6,370 bases of DNA from positions 1-6,370 of the forward strand of contig JAMOMG010000301.1 in the NCBI GenBank assembly GCA_027068695.1, read 5' to 3'. Position numbers and translations under genes: made by a program. Origin of the DNA: Flavobacteriaceae bacterium (GTDB taxonomy: Bacteria > Bacteroidota > Bacteroidia > Flavobacteriales > Flavobacteriaceae). The notes below the pieces were generated by a model. It made no database searches. It had not been told where the DNA came from and saw only the letters and a program-made list of their open reading frames with translations. Shown here piece by piece: positions 1 through 6,370 of this stretch. The first letter of the stretch is position 1; each line of letters opens with the position of its first letter.

Positions 1-550
1 CCCATCTAAATTTTTTTAAAATTTCTTCACCTGAAATAAGTTCATTGTTAAAATATACTTCACCTTTTCCAATTAGCGGTAATGCCATGTGAGCTAAAGG
101 GGCTAAATCTCCAGATGCACCTAAAGAACCCTGTGTGTAAACAACAGGAATAATATCATTATTGTAAAAATCAATCAGTCGCTCAACGGTTTTAAGTTGC
201 ACGCCAGAATGTCCATAACTTAGAGACTGAATTTTAAGAAAAAGCATTATTTTAACAATGCTTTTTGGAACGGTGCTTCCCGTACCACAAGCATGACTCA
301 TTACCAAATTTTCTTGTAATTGACGTAAATTATCATTGTCAATTTTCACATTGCATAAAGATCCAAATCCAGTATTTATTCCATAGATAGGAGAGGTGTC
401 GTCTTTAATTTTTTTATCTAAATATATACGACAGTTTTCAATTTTTTCAATAGCTTTTTTTGAGAGTTTTAATTTTTTTTCCTGAAAAAGTATTTCATTT
501 AAAAGGTTGAAATCTACAATTTTTGAATCAATAAAATGTGTATTGCTCAT
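1..550 (-). CDS. hutH: Histidine ammonia-lyase, N-terminal part (gene runs off the left edge)
   Basis: Deaminates L-histidine to trans-urocanate and ammonia, the first step of cytoplasmic histidine breakdown. Reading leftward from an ATG at 550-548, 183 codons are open to the window edge; the family is about 500 residues, so roughly the last 320 are missing. Visible hallmarks are YGINTGFG (residues 56-63, with the conserved active-site loop Tyr56), SHACGTG (85-91, with the His expected in histidine lyases) and QGSLGASGDLAPLAHM (140-155), whose Ala145-Ser146-Gly147 cyclise to the MIO electrophile. The APLAHM ending and the His at position 86 fit a histidine lyase better than the tyrosine ammonia-lyases of flexirubin pathways. 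The later catalytic residues lie outside the window, so activity cannot be fully judged. It is divergent from the TlpA-like pair. No other hut gene is visible. Confidence 0.93.
   Translation of the reverse strand, partial: MSNTHFIDSKIVDFNLLNEILFQEKKLKLSKKAIEKIENCRIYLDKKIKDDTSPIYGINTGFGSLCNVKIDNDNLRQLQENLVMSHACGTGSTVPKSIVKIMLFLKIQSLSYGHSGVQLKTVERLIDFYNNDIIPVVYTQGSLGASGDLAPLAHMALPLIGKGEVYFNNELISGEEILKKFRW
239..266. repeat. Perfect 10-base inverted repeat inside hutH
   Basis: AAAAAGCATT (239-248) and AATGCTTTTT (257-266) are exact reverse complements around an eight-base spacer. In hutH sense RNA this would be a hairpin with a T-rich 3' side, shaped like a weak terminator. The stem has only two G-C pairs, and the bases encode ordinary protein (around KSIVKIMLFLK, residues 96-106), so chance in AT-rich DNA is the simplest explanation. 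Confidence 0.5.
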
Positions 551-570
551 GGTCAAATTTTTGATGTGTA

Positions 571-600
571 AAATTCTACAATCAAATCAAGATATGCAAA
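571..600 (-). promoter_or_regulatory. Weak candidate promoter for hutH
   Basis: On the minus strand a TTTG (600-597) is followed after 18 bases by TAGAATTT (578-571), which resembles the Bacteroidota TTTG-N19-TAnnTTTG pattern but misses the second element at two of its conserved positions (ATTT in place of TTTG). It would give a short leader before the ATG at 550. No Shine-Dalgarno sequence is seen before the start. This is a guess from spacing and similarity; in DNA this AT-rich, chance matches are likely. Confidence 0.25.
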
Positions 601-647
601 TTATTTGTTAAAGTAAAGTTGAAATAAGTTAATTGAAGAATAAATTT

Positions 648-655
648 TATCTTTG
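648..655 (+). promoter_or_regulatory. Promoter -7 element (TATCTTTG) of the TlpA-like operon
   Basis: TATCTTTG matches the Bacteroidota housekeeping sigma -7 consensus TAnnTTTG exactly. A clear -33 TTG at the usual spacing is absent: the nearest TTG upstream (619-621) is 26 bases away, somewhat too far. Transcription would begin at about 660-662 and leave a leader of just over 20 bases before the ATG at 684. The site lies downstream of an in-frame TTG at 633, so it argues against that longer start. Confidence 0.6.
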
Positions 656-683
656 GTGCATTGTAAAAAAAATCACCAAAAAA

Positions 684-2054
684 ATGAATAAAATATTTTT
701 AATTATTACTGTAATTACTTTGATTTCTTGTAAGCAAGAAATACCAGTAGATTACGTTGTTGTTCATGGTGAAATTACTAATAAAAATAAAGAACTTACC
801 TTAAATAGTAGAGATAGATCTATCAAAGAAGTGATTAGAGTAGCTGATGATGGTAGTTTTTCAGATACCCTATACTTAGATACCAATACATACATACTTT
901 TTGATGGAAAAAACAAGGTGTTATTATACTTAGAAAAAGGTAATAATATCAATATTTCTTTTGATGCGAATGATTTTGAAAACACGATAGCTTTTTCAGG
1001 AAAAGGTTCAGCGGTTAATAATTATTTATTAGCAAAAGAAAAAGTAGCAAATGAAATAATAGGATCTGGTACCGAAGTTTATTTATTGGGAGAAAATGAT
1101 TATAAAACAAAATTTAATAAACTTAAAAGTACTTTAGAAGAACTAATTAAAACTGAAAAAAATATTTCTAATGATTTTAAAATAAAGGAATTAAGAAATA
1201 TTAATTATGCTTATCTAAATAAGTTGAATATATATGAAATGTATCATGCACATTATGCTAAAATGCCAGAATTTAAAATTTCTGAGGGTTTTTTAAGCGA
1301 CTTGGAGAACCTTGATTATACAAATGAAGAAGATTTTCTTTTTTCTTCTGATTATAAAAACTTAATTGGATCAAATAATTATAAAAAAGCTAAGGAACTT
1401 GCTAAAATAGATAGCATTTCTGAAGATATTGCTTTTTTAAAAGTAGTTGGGGGTATTCCTAATGAAACAATAAAAAATAGGTTGCTTTTTGACAATGCGA
1501 GGTATGGAATTACTTATACAGATGATATAGAGACATTTTATAAAACATTTATTTCAAACTCTACGAATATTGAAAATAATAAACAAATAACCGAAAGTTA
1601 TAAGAAATTAAAAACAGTTGCAAAAGGTCAACCTTCTCCAAAATTTAAAAACTATGAAAATTTCGCTGGAGGAACTACATCGTTAGACGATTTGAAAGGG
1701 AAGTTTGTTTATGTTGATGTTTGGGCAACATGGTGTGGGCCTTGCAAGAGAGAAATCCCATTTTTGAAAGAACTTGAAGGGAAATATAGAGGAAAGAATA
1801 TTGAATTTGTGAGTATTTCAGTAGATAAGTCTGCTGACCATGATAAGTGGCAAAAAATGGTAAAAGAAAAAGAACTAAAAGGAATTCAATTATTTTCAGA
1901 TAAAGATTGGGATTCAGATTTTGTAAAAGAATATTTAATTAAAGGGATTCCAAGATTTATTTTAATAGATCCCAATGGAAATATTGTAAACTCTAACGCA
2001 CCAAGACCGTCTGATAGTAAATTGATTGATTTGTTTAACGAATTAAAAATATAA
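684..2054 (+). CDS. TlpA-like lipoprotein thiol-disulfide oxidoreductase, long copy (456 aa)
   Basis: Predicted envelope lipoprotein that reduces or exchanges disulfides in periplasmic proteins. The start at 684 gives a lysine-containing N-terminus, a hydrophobic stretch and a lipobox LISC, with Cys16 as the lipidated residue. An in-frame TTG at 633 would add 17 residues including charged KKITKK, and it lies upstream of the promoter element, so it was rejected. Residues 23-115 form a beta-rich domain like the N-terminal domains (DUF4369-like) of Bacteroidota TlpA proteins. Residues 116-313 are a mostly helical, charged linker. Residues 314-456 are a thioredoxin fold with WCGPC (350-354) and a cis-proline loop GIPRF (Pro423). 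The residues after Cys16 (KQEIPVD) are not a clear acidic surface-export signal, so a periplasm-facing anchor is likelier. The physiological partner is unknown. Its paralogue follows after 19 bases. Confidence 0.87.
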   Translation: MNKIFLIITVITLISCKQEIPVDYVVVHGEITNKNKELTLNSRDRSIKEVIRVADDGSFSDTLYLDTNTYILFDGKNKVLLYLEKGNNINISFDANDFENTIAFSGKGSAVNNYLLAKEKVANEIIGSGTEVYLLGENDYKTKFNKLKSTLEELIKTEKNISNDFKIKELRNINYAYLNKLNIYEMYHAHYAKMPEFKISEGFLSDLENLDYTNEEDFLFSSDYKNLIGSNNYKKAKELAKIDSISEDIAFLKVVGGIPNETIKNRLLFDNARYGITYTDDIETFYKTFISNSTNIENNKQITESYKKLKTVAKGQPSPKFKNYENFAGGTTSLDDLKGKFVYVDVWATWCGPCKREIPFLKELEGKYRGKNIEFVSISVDKSADHDKWQKMVKEKELKGIQLFSDKDWDSDFVKEYLIKGIPRFILIDPNGNIVNSNAPRPSDSKLIDLFNELKI

Positions 2055-2073
2055 TAATAACAAAAATAGAAAA

Positions 2074-3096
2074 ATGAAAAAAATAATTTGGCTTATAGTA
2101 GCATTACCATTACTAGTTATATCTTGTAAAAACAATAACAAGGTTGAAGATTATGTAACAATAAAAGGGAAGCTTAAATCTGGAGATATTGAAAAAATTA
2201 CAATTCAAGGAAGAGGATATTCTAAAGATATAGAGGTTGATAACAATGGTACGTTTTCAGATACGTTAAAAATAACTAACGGTGTTTTTGCTATGGTAAA
2301 TGGAAATGATAGAATTACATTATTTTTAAAAAATGGATATGATTTAAATTTAGAGTTTAAAGGTGATAAATTTTCAGATGGTATAGTTTATACAGGAAAA
2401 GGTGCGGTAACAAATAATTTTATGGAAGATAAACGCTCGTTTTACATGAGCGATTTGGCAAATCCTAAAACCTATTTTAAATTAGATAAAGAAGCGTACA
2501 AAGCTAAAGTTGCTGAGGCAAAATCTATTTTAAAAGGATTTAAAGACAAGGCGAAAAACTTAGATTCAATAATCGATAAGGCTGATGCTAGAAATGATAA
2601 AATGTTTTTTGGGTATATAGATTCAAATTATGAAAAAATGCACAGTAACATGGTAAAATTTGCCAAAGGAAAAGTATCTCCAGTTTTTAAAAATTATGAA
2701 AATAGCAAAGGAGGTACAACGTCATTAAAAGATCTAAGAGGTAAATATGTTTATTTAGATATTTGGGCAACATGGTGTGCACCGTGTAAAGCAGAAATAC
2801 CTTATTTGAAAGCATTAGAAAAAGAGTTTAGAGGAAAAAACATTGAGTTTGTAAGTATTTCAGTTGATAAACCTAATGCTCATAAGACCTGGAAAGAAAT
2901 GGTGAAAAATGAAGAATTGGGAGGTATACAACTATTTGCTGATAATAATTTTGAATCTGAATTTATTGTAGAATATGGAATCAATTCAATTCCAAGATTT
3001 ATTTTGTTAGATCCTGAAGGGAAAATAGTTGATGCTGATGCTGTTAGACCTTCAAACCCTAGATTGAAGGAATTGTTGAAAGAATTAGGAATTTAG
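2074..3096 (+). CDS. TlpA-like lipoprotein thiol-disulfide oxidoreductase, short paralogue (340 aa)
   Basis: Second member of the tandem pair, with the same predicted role in envelope disulfide exchange. It has a signal peptide with lipobox VISC (Cys18 lipidated), a beta-rich N-terminal domain (about residues 25-116) closely resembling that of its neighbour, a short lysine-rich helical linker (117-197), and a thioredoxin domain (198-340) with WCAPC (234-238) and cis-proline loop SIPRF (Pro307). By hand alignment its last 143 residues match the upstream copy at about 90 positions without gaps. The linker is about 117 residues shorter than in the long copy. The ATG at 2074 follows an A-rich stretch instead of a Shine-Dalgarno sequence. 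The 19-base gap to the upstream gene shows no promoter or terminator, so co-transcription is expected. The following hairpin at 3117-3145 closes the unit. Substrates cannot be read from the sequence. Confidence 0.88.
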   Translation: MKKIIWLIVALPLLVISCKNNNKVEDYVTIKGKLKSGDIEKITIQGRGYSKDIEVDNNGTFSDTLKITNGVFAMVNGNDRITLFLKNGYDLNLEFKGDKFSDGIVYTGKGAVTNNFMEDKRSFYMSDLANPKTYFKLDKEAYKAKVAEAKSILKGFKDKAKNLDSIIDKADARNDKMFFGYIDSNYEKMHSNMVKFAKGKVSPVFKNYENSKGGTTSLKDLRGKYVYLDIWATWCAPCKAEIPYLKALEKEFRGKNIEFVSISVDKPNAHKTWKEMVKNEELGGIQLFADNNFESEFIVEYGINSIPRFILLDPEGKIVDADAVRPSNPRLKELLKELGI

Positions 3097-3116
3097 AATA
3101 GGTATAGAAAATGAAT

Positions 3117-3145
3117 AAAAAAAGTGCTTAAGAAGCACTTTTTTT
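3117..3145. terminator. Bidirectional intrinsic terminator between convergent genes
   Basis: Perfect inverted repeat: seven A then GTGCTT (3117-3129), loop AAG (3130-3132), then AAGCAC and seven T (3133-3145). The core stem is six pairs, extended by seven A-T pairs, and a T run follows in both orientations. It lies between the stop of the short TlpA-like gene (3096) and the stop of nnr (3165, opposite strand), exactly where a shared terminator is expected. Confidence 0.88.
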
Positions 3146-3164
3146 ATTTTAAATATCAATTATT

Positions 3165-4715
3165 TTATGTTGTAGATTTACTCTCTTCATTTTCAACACC
3201 TTTAATTTGTTCTTGATTGAACAAATCTAAAATTGCATCAGGTAAATACTCTAATATTGAACTGGCGGTAAATGTTTCATAACCTGTTTCTTGAATTGCA
3301 ATGTCTGCGGTTTTACCATGTAAGTATACACCAAATATCGCAGCTTGTTTAGGTTCGTAACTCTGAGCAATTAATCCTGTAATTATTCCAGTTAAAACAT
3401 CTCCACTTCCTGCAGTAGCAAGTGCAGGGTTTCCTGTTGAGTTAAAATATATAAATTCATTATCAATTATAATGGTATAAGTACCTTTTATAACTAAAAT
3501 TACATTGTTATCTTTAGAAAACTGTTTGGCAATTGTTAGTTTTTCATAGTCATTTTTCCAAGTTCCAATAAGCCGTTCTAATTCTTTTGGATGTGGAGTT
3601 AAAATTGAATTCTTTGGTAAGTATTTAAGTAATGATTTGTTCTGAGCTAATAAATTAATTGCATCAGCATCAATAACTAAAGGTAGTTTGTTTTCTTTGA
3701 TAAATTTTTCAAACCCTAGAGCAGTCTTTTCAGCGGTTCCCATACCTGTTCCAATACCAATCACTGTTGCCTTAGTTTTGAAGTTATAATATGCTAAAAT
3801 TTTATCATCATCAACTTCAACCATTACTTCAGGTATTGAGATTTGAATAATATTATACCCACATTTTGGCACATAGGCAGAAACTAGTCCACTGCCAATT
3901 TTAAGAGCAGCCTTTGAAGTCAAGGTAACAGCTCCAATTTTGCCAAAACTACCACCAATTATAAGAGAATGACCAAAAGTACCTTTATGAGACCATTTAT
4001 TTTTAGGTTTATACAATGGTATGATTTCACTTTTTGTAGTAAAATTAATTTTTGGTTGTAAGCTATTTATGTATTCTTCATCTAAACCTATATCAATTAT
4101 TTCCCAAGTATTGATAAACTCCTTGTTTTCGGGTAATAAAAATGCCAGTTTTGGTGTCTGAAAAGAAAGTGTATGACCTGCTTTTAAAACGGAATCTTTT
4201 TTGGTAACAGATTTATCACCAAACAAACCTGAAGGTACATCAATTGCAAGTGTAAATACTTTTGTATTATTGATGTATTGAATTAATTTTTTAGTAAACC
4301 CTTCTGGGCTTCTTGTTAGTCCATTTCCAAAAATGGCATCAACAACAATATCTTCAAAAGAAATTTTTGGAAAATTATTTTCATTATTTATAACGGCTGG
4401 CCATTCGCCAATTTCTTTAAGTCTATCATAATTAGTTAAAAATTCATCAGTTCTTTTATCACTAAAATTAACAATATAGCAATTAACATTATATCCGTGT
4501 TGAAATAAATGCCGTGCAATTACCAAACCATCACCACCATTATTTCCTATACCGCAGAATACGTGAATTTTAATATTTTGACCTTGTAAACGAGTGTGAA
4601 GCCATTGAAAACAAAGTGTAGCAGCATGTTCCATTAAATCAATAGAAGTTATGGCCTTATTTTTAATAGTTGCCTTGTCAACTTTTGCTAGTTGTTTGGA
4701 AGATAGAATATACAT
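3165..4715 (-). CDS. nnr: Bifunctional NAD(P)H-hydrate epimerase / ADP-dependent NAD(P)H-hydrate dehydratase (516 aa)
   Basis: Repairs NADH and NADPH damaged by hydration. The N-terminal YjeF_N domain interconverts the R and S hydrates, and the C-terminal ribokinase-like domain dehydrates the S form using ADP. The epimerase half (about residues 1-225) shows GNNGGDG (57-63), VVDAIFGNG (124-132) and IDVPSG (158-163). The dehydratase half (about 235-500) shows KGTFGHSLIIGGSFGKIGA (244-262), VIDADA (347-352), TPHPKELERL (373-382) and GNPALATAGSGDVLTG (428-443), with the conserved Asp439. The length and domain order match the fused bacterial proteins, often labelled YjeF. No key motif is missing. 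It ends in a short polar tail (KGVENEESKSTT). It lies 53 bases downstream of accA on the same strand, with a terminator between them. Confidence 0.95.
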   Translation of the reverse strand: MYILSSKQLAKVDKATIKNKAITSIDLMEHAATLCFQWLHTRLQGQNIKIHVFCGIGNNGGDGLVIARHLFQHGYNVNCYIVNFSDKRTDEFLTNYDRLKEIGEWPAVINNENNFPKISFEDIVVDAIFGNGLTRSPEGFTKKLIQYINNTKVFTLAIDVPSGLFGDKSVTKKDSVLKAGHTLSFQTPKLAFLLPENKEFINTWEIIDIGLDEEYINSLQPKINFTTKSEIIPLYKPKNKWSHKGTFGHSLIIGGSFGKIGAVTLTSKAALKIGSGLVSAYVPKCGYNIIQISIPEVMVEVDDDKILAYYNFKTKATVIGIGTGMGTAEKTALGFEKFIKENKLPLVIDADAINLLAQNKSLLKYLPKNSILTPHPKELERLIGTWKNDYEKLTIAKQFSKDNNVILVIKGTYTIIIDNEFIYFNSTGNPALATAGSGDVLTGIITGLIAQSYEPKQAAIFGVYLHGKTADIAIQETGYETFTASSILEYLPDAILDLFNQEQIKGVENEESKSTT

Positions 4716-4730
4716 ATTTGTAAAATTAAT

Positions 4731-4754
4731 AAAAAAACCTCTCGATAAGAGAGG
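4731..4754 (-). terminator. Intrinsic terminator after accA
   Basis: Read on the minus strand, CCTCTC (4754-4749), a five-base loop (4748-4744) and GAGAGG (4743-4738) form a GC-rich six-pair stem followed at once by seven T (4737-4731). It starts 14 bases after the accA stop and ends 15 bases before the nnr start, so it should end or attenuate accA transcripts. On the plus strand no T run follows directly, so it is not bidirectional. Confidence 0.82.
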
Positions 4755-4768
4755 CTTGATTTAATTTT

Positions 4769-5722
4769 TTATCCTTTAAAAACGCCCATATTGGCATATT
4801 TATCCATCCGTTGTTTTACCAATTCTTTTGGCGTTAACTCTTTTAGCTCTTTATATGCTTTTAAGATGGTTTTTTCAACTTCTTTAAATGCTTTTTCACG
4901 ATTGTAATGTGCTCCGCCTAAAGGTTCTTTAATAATGCCATCAATTAATTTTTGTTTTTTCATATCTTCGGCTGTTAATTTAAGAGCTTCAGCTGCTTCT
5001 TCTTTATGTTCCCAACTTCTCCATAAAATAGACGAGCAAGATTCGGGAGAAATAACAGAATACCAAGTATTCTCCATCATATATACTTTATCACCAACCC
5101 CAATACCCAAAGCTCCTCCTGAAGCGCCTTCACCAATTACAATGGTAATAATAGGTGTTTTTAACTTTGTCATTTCTAAGATGTTACGGGCAATAGCCTC
5201 TCCTTGCCCACGTTCTTCTGCTTCTAAACCAGGATAGGCTCCGGGTGTATCTAATAATGTTACAACTGGAATGCTAAATTTTTCAGCCATTTTCATTAAG
5301 CGTAGCGCTTTTCTGTATCCTTCTGGGTTAGACATACCAAAATTTCTATATTGACGGGTTTTGGTATTATACCCTTTTTGCTGGCCAATAAACATAAATG
5401 ATTGGTCTCCAATTTTACCTAAACCACCAACCATTGCTTTGTCATCTTTTACGGTTCTATCTCCATGTAGTTCCATGAAAGTGTCACCAGCAAGGGAATT
5501 AATATGATCTAAAGTATATGGCCTGTTTGGGTGGCGAGACAATTGAACTCTTTGCCAAGCAGTTAAATTTTTATAAATTTCTTTTTTTGTTTTTAATAAT
5601 TTTATTTCGATGTTTTTACAACTTTCAGTCATATCAACATCACTTTCTTTACCAATCAACTCACATTTGTTAAGTTGTTCTTCTAACTCTTTTATTGGTA
5701 ATTCAAAATCAAGATATTCCAT
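4769..5722 (-). CDS. accA: Acetyl-CoA carboxylase carboxyltransferase subunit alpha (317 aa)
   Basis: Together with AccD (not in this window) it transfers the carboxyl group from biotin-BCCP to acetyl-CoA, making malonyl-CoA for fatty acid synthesis in the cytoplasm. The length is close to the 319 residues of the E. coli protein. It opens with the typical [11 protein letters not shown] segment (4-14), followed by [10 protein letters not shown] (63-72), [17 protein letters not shown] (127-143), DTPGAYPG (158-165), the glycine-rich [15 protein letters not shown] (197-211), [12 protein letters not shown] (223-234) and EPLGGAH (266-272). These are the conserved crotonase-fold segments that form the CoA and biotin sites. 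The C-terminal helix region (273-317) is intact. The ATG start is supported by a well-placed promoter element 23 bases upstream and by the alignment of the N-terminus with known AccA. A terminator follows the gene. Confidence 0.97.
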   Translation of the reverse strand: MEYLDFELPIKELEEQLNKCELIGKESDVDMTESCKNIEIKLLKTKKEIYKNLTAWQRVQLSRHPNRPYTLDHINSLAGDTFMELHGDRTVKDDKAMVGGLGKIGDQSFMFIGQQKGYNTKTRQYRNFGMSNPEGYRKALRLMKMAEKFSIPVVTLLDTPGAYPGLEAEERGQGEAIARNILEMTKLKTPIITIVIGEGASGGALGIGVGDKVYMMENTWYSVISPESCSSILWRSWEHKEEAAEALKLTAEDMKKQKLIDGIIKEPLGGAHYNREKAFKEVEKTILKAYKELKELTPKELVKQRMDKYANMGVFKG

Positions 5723-5745
5723 ATTTTTAAGTTTGGATGTGATTA

Positions 5746-5753
5746 CAAATATA
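5746..5753 (-). promoter_or_regulatory. Promoter -7 element (TATATTTG) of accA
   Basis: On the minus strand TATATTTG (5753-5746) matches the Bacteroidota TAnnTTTG element exactly and lies 23 bases before the accA ATG. The -33 region is weaker: a TTTC lies 17 bases upstream in place of TTTG. This places an accA start of transcription at about 5740, in the 57-base gap after the transporter gene, so accA can be expressed independently of it. Confidence 0.6.
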
Positions 5754-5779
5754 ATGAACTTATAAATTTTGAAAGTATG

Positions 5780-6370
5780 TTAAGTGCTTTTTTTATTTTT
5801 TAAGGCTCCATTAACAATAACAGTAACTATAATCAATAAGGCGCCAATGTAAAATTGTGGGTTCATCTTTTCTTTATCTCCAAATATTAATACGGCTAAT
5901 ATAATCCCATAGACAGGCTCTAAATTAACAGTTAGCATTACGGTGTATGGTGTTAAAAATTTCATTATTTTAACTGAAACTACAAAGGCATAGGCTGTAC
6001 AAATACTACTTAAAATGAATAGATAAACAAGATCTAAAATATTTAAAGAGAAATCTTGAATTGTAAATGTACTTGAAAGTAAAATGTATATGGTTATAAA
6101 TACAACGCCAAAAAATAACTGATAGAACGTGATTACTTCAGCTTCGTGTTTCTTTACATATAGTCCGTTTAAAACAGTAAATAAGGCAGATAAAAATGAG
6201 GCAATTAGGGCATAAATTATCCCTAATGTGTATTGCTTTTCTACATTAAAAATAATGTACAAACCTATTATTACCAATAAACCAAAAAATAATTCCAAAT
6301 AATTGAGTCTTCTTTTAAAAAAAAGAGGTTCAATGAGTGAAGCAAATAAGGCTCCTGTACTCATTGCTAC
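5780..6370 (-). CDS. EamA/DMT-family membrane transporter, C-terminal part (gene runs off the right edge)
   Basis: Member of the drug/metabolite transporter superfamily in the inner membrane, probably exporting a small metabolite or amino acid; the substrate cannot be read from sequence. The window holds 196 codons plus the stop, about two thirds of a usual 290-300 residue protein. The frame is open to the edge, so the ATG at 6364-6362 is internal. About seven hydrophobic segments are visible (counting from the edge: 1-18, 25-41, 48-68, 80-100, 111-133, 140-163, 172-190). The EamA internal duplication shows in LIEPLFF (12-18, end of the first repeat) and NLEPVYG (149-155, second repeat), the second followed by the typical LIFGD. 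The C-terminus is a short basic tail (KNKKST), expected to face the cytoplasm. No terminator is seen in the short gap before accA, so readthrough into accA is possible. Confidence 0.88.
   Translation of the reverse strand, partial: VAMSTGALFASLIEPLFFKRRLNYLELFFGLLVIIGLYIIFNVEKQYTLGIIYALIASFLSALFTVLNGLYVKKHEAEVITFYQLFFGVVFITIYILLSSTFTIQDFSLNILDLVYLFILSSICTAYAFVVSVKIMKFLTPYTVMLTVNLEPVYGIILAVLIFGDKEKMNPQFYIGALLIIVTVIVNGALKNKKST

Noticed and set aside
1..550. Possible tyrosine ammonia-lyase of a flexirubin pathway in place of histidine ammonia-lyase
   Set aside because: The motifs after the MIO triad (DLAPLAHM) and the SHACGTG segment fit histidine lyases; flavobacterial tyrosine lyases, as I recall them, carry SHSSGTG and DLVQLSHL. 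No pigment genes are next to it.
553..564. Short palindrome TCAAATTTTTGA just upstream of the hutH start
   Set aside because: Only five paired bases, all but one pair per arm A-T, in very AT-rich DNA; too weak to call an operator without comparison to related genomes.
764..985. Open frame of 73 codons on the minus strand
   Set aside because: It lies entirely inside the long TlpA-like gene, opposite to it, and has no recognisable domain or promoter; it is a shadow of the coding strand.
4935..5237. Open frame of 100 codons on the plus strand
   Set aside because: It lies entirely antisense to accA, whose protein is conserved throughout; the antisense product resembles nothing known to me.
5772..5795. 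Imperfect hairpin followed by a T run on the plus strand near the end of the transporter gene
   Set aside because: The stem is about six pairs including a G-T wobble, and no plus-strand gene ends there. On the minus strand, where it could serve the transporter gene, it has no T run after it.
1..6370. Search for mobile, phage, CRISPR, defence or RNA-gene content
   Set aside because: All stretches between genes are under 140 bases and are explained by promoters or terminators; no direct-repeat arrays, transposase motifs, tRNA cloverleafs or riboswitch-like leaders were seen by eye.

Overview
The window is AT-rich, with poly-A stretches before start codons in place of Shine-Dalgarno sequences. 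It has two exact matches to the Bacteroidota promoter element TAnnTTTG and two lipoproteins with periplasmic thioredoxin domains. Together with the protein sequence styles this points to the chromosome of a Bacteroidota species, probably a member of the Flavobacteriaceae; the genus cannot be fixed by reading alone.

Layout, left to right. Positions 1-550 (minus strand) hold the N-terminal 183 codons of a histidine ammonia-lyase (hutH), cut by the left edge. Positions 551-683 are a divergent intergenic region with a good promoter for the rightward genes and a weak candidate for hutH. Positions 684-3096 (plus strand) hold two tandem, paralogous TlpA-like lipoprotein thiol-disulfide oxidoreductases, 19 bases apart and very likely one transcript. 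A bidirectional hairpin terminator at 3117-3145 separates them from a block of minus-strand genes. These are the bifunctional NAD(P)H-hydrate repair enzyme (nnr, 3165-4715), an intrinsic terminator (4731-4754), the acetyl-CoA carboxylase carboxyltransferase alpha subunit (accA, 4769-5722) with its own promoter, and the C-terminal two thirds of an EamA/DMT-type membrane transporter (5780-6370), cut by the right edge.

The genes cover unrelated housekeeping functions: histidine catabolism, envelope redox chemistry, repair of damaged nicotinamide cofactors, the first committed step of fatty acid synthesis, and small-molecule transport. No phage, transposon, CRISPR, toxin-antitoxin or defence genes, tRNAs or rRNAs were seen, and I found no convincing new biological system. 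The points most worth a second look are the unequal TlpA paralogue pair (one copy looks like the other minus about 117 internal residues), the start-site correction of the first copy, and the terminator lying only 15 bases before nnr. No stretch over 300 bases lacks a gene.
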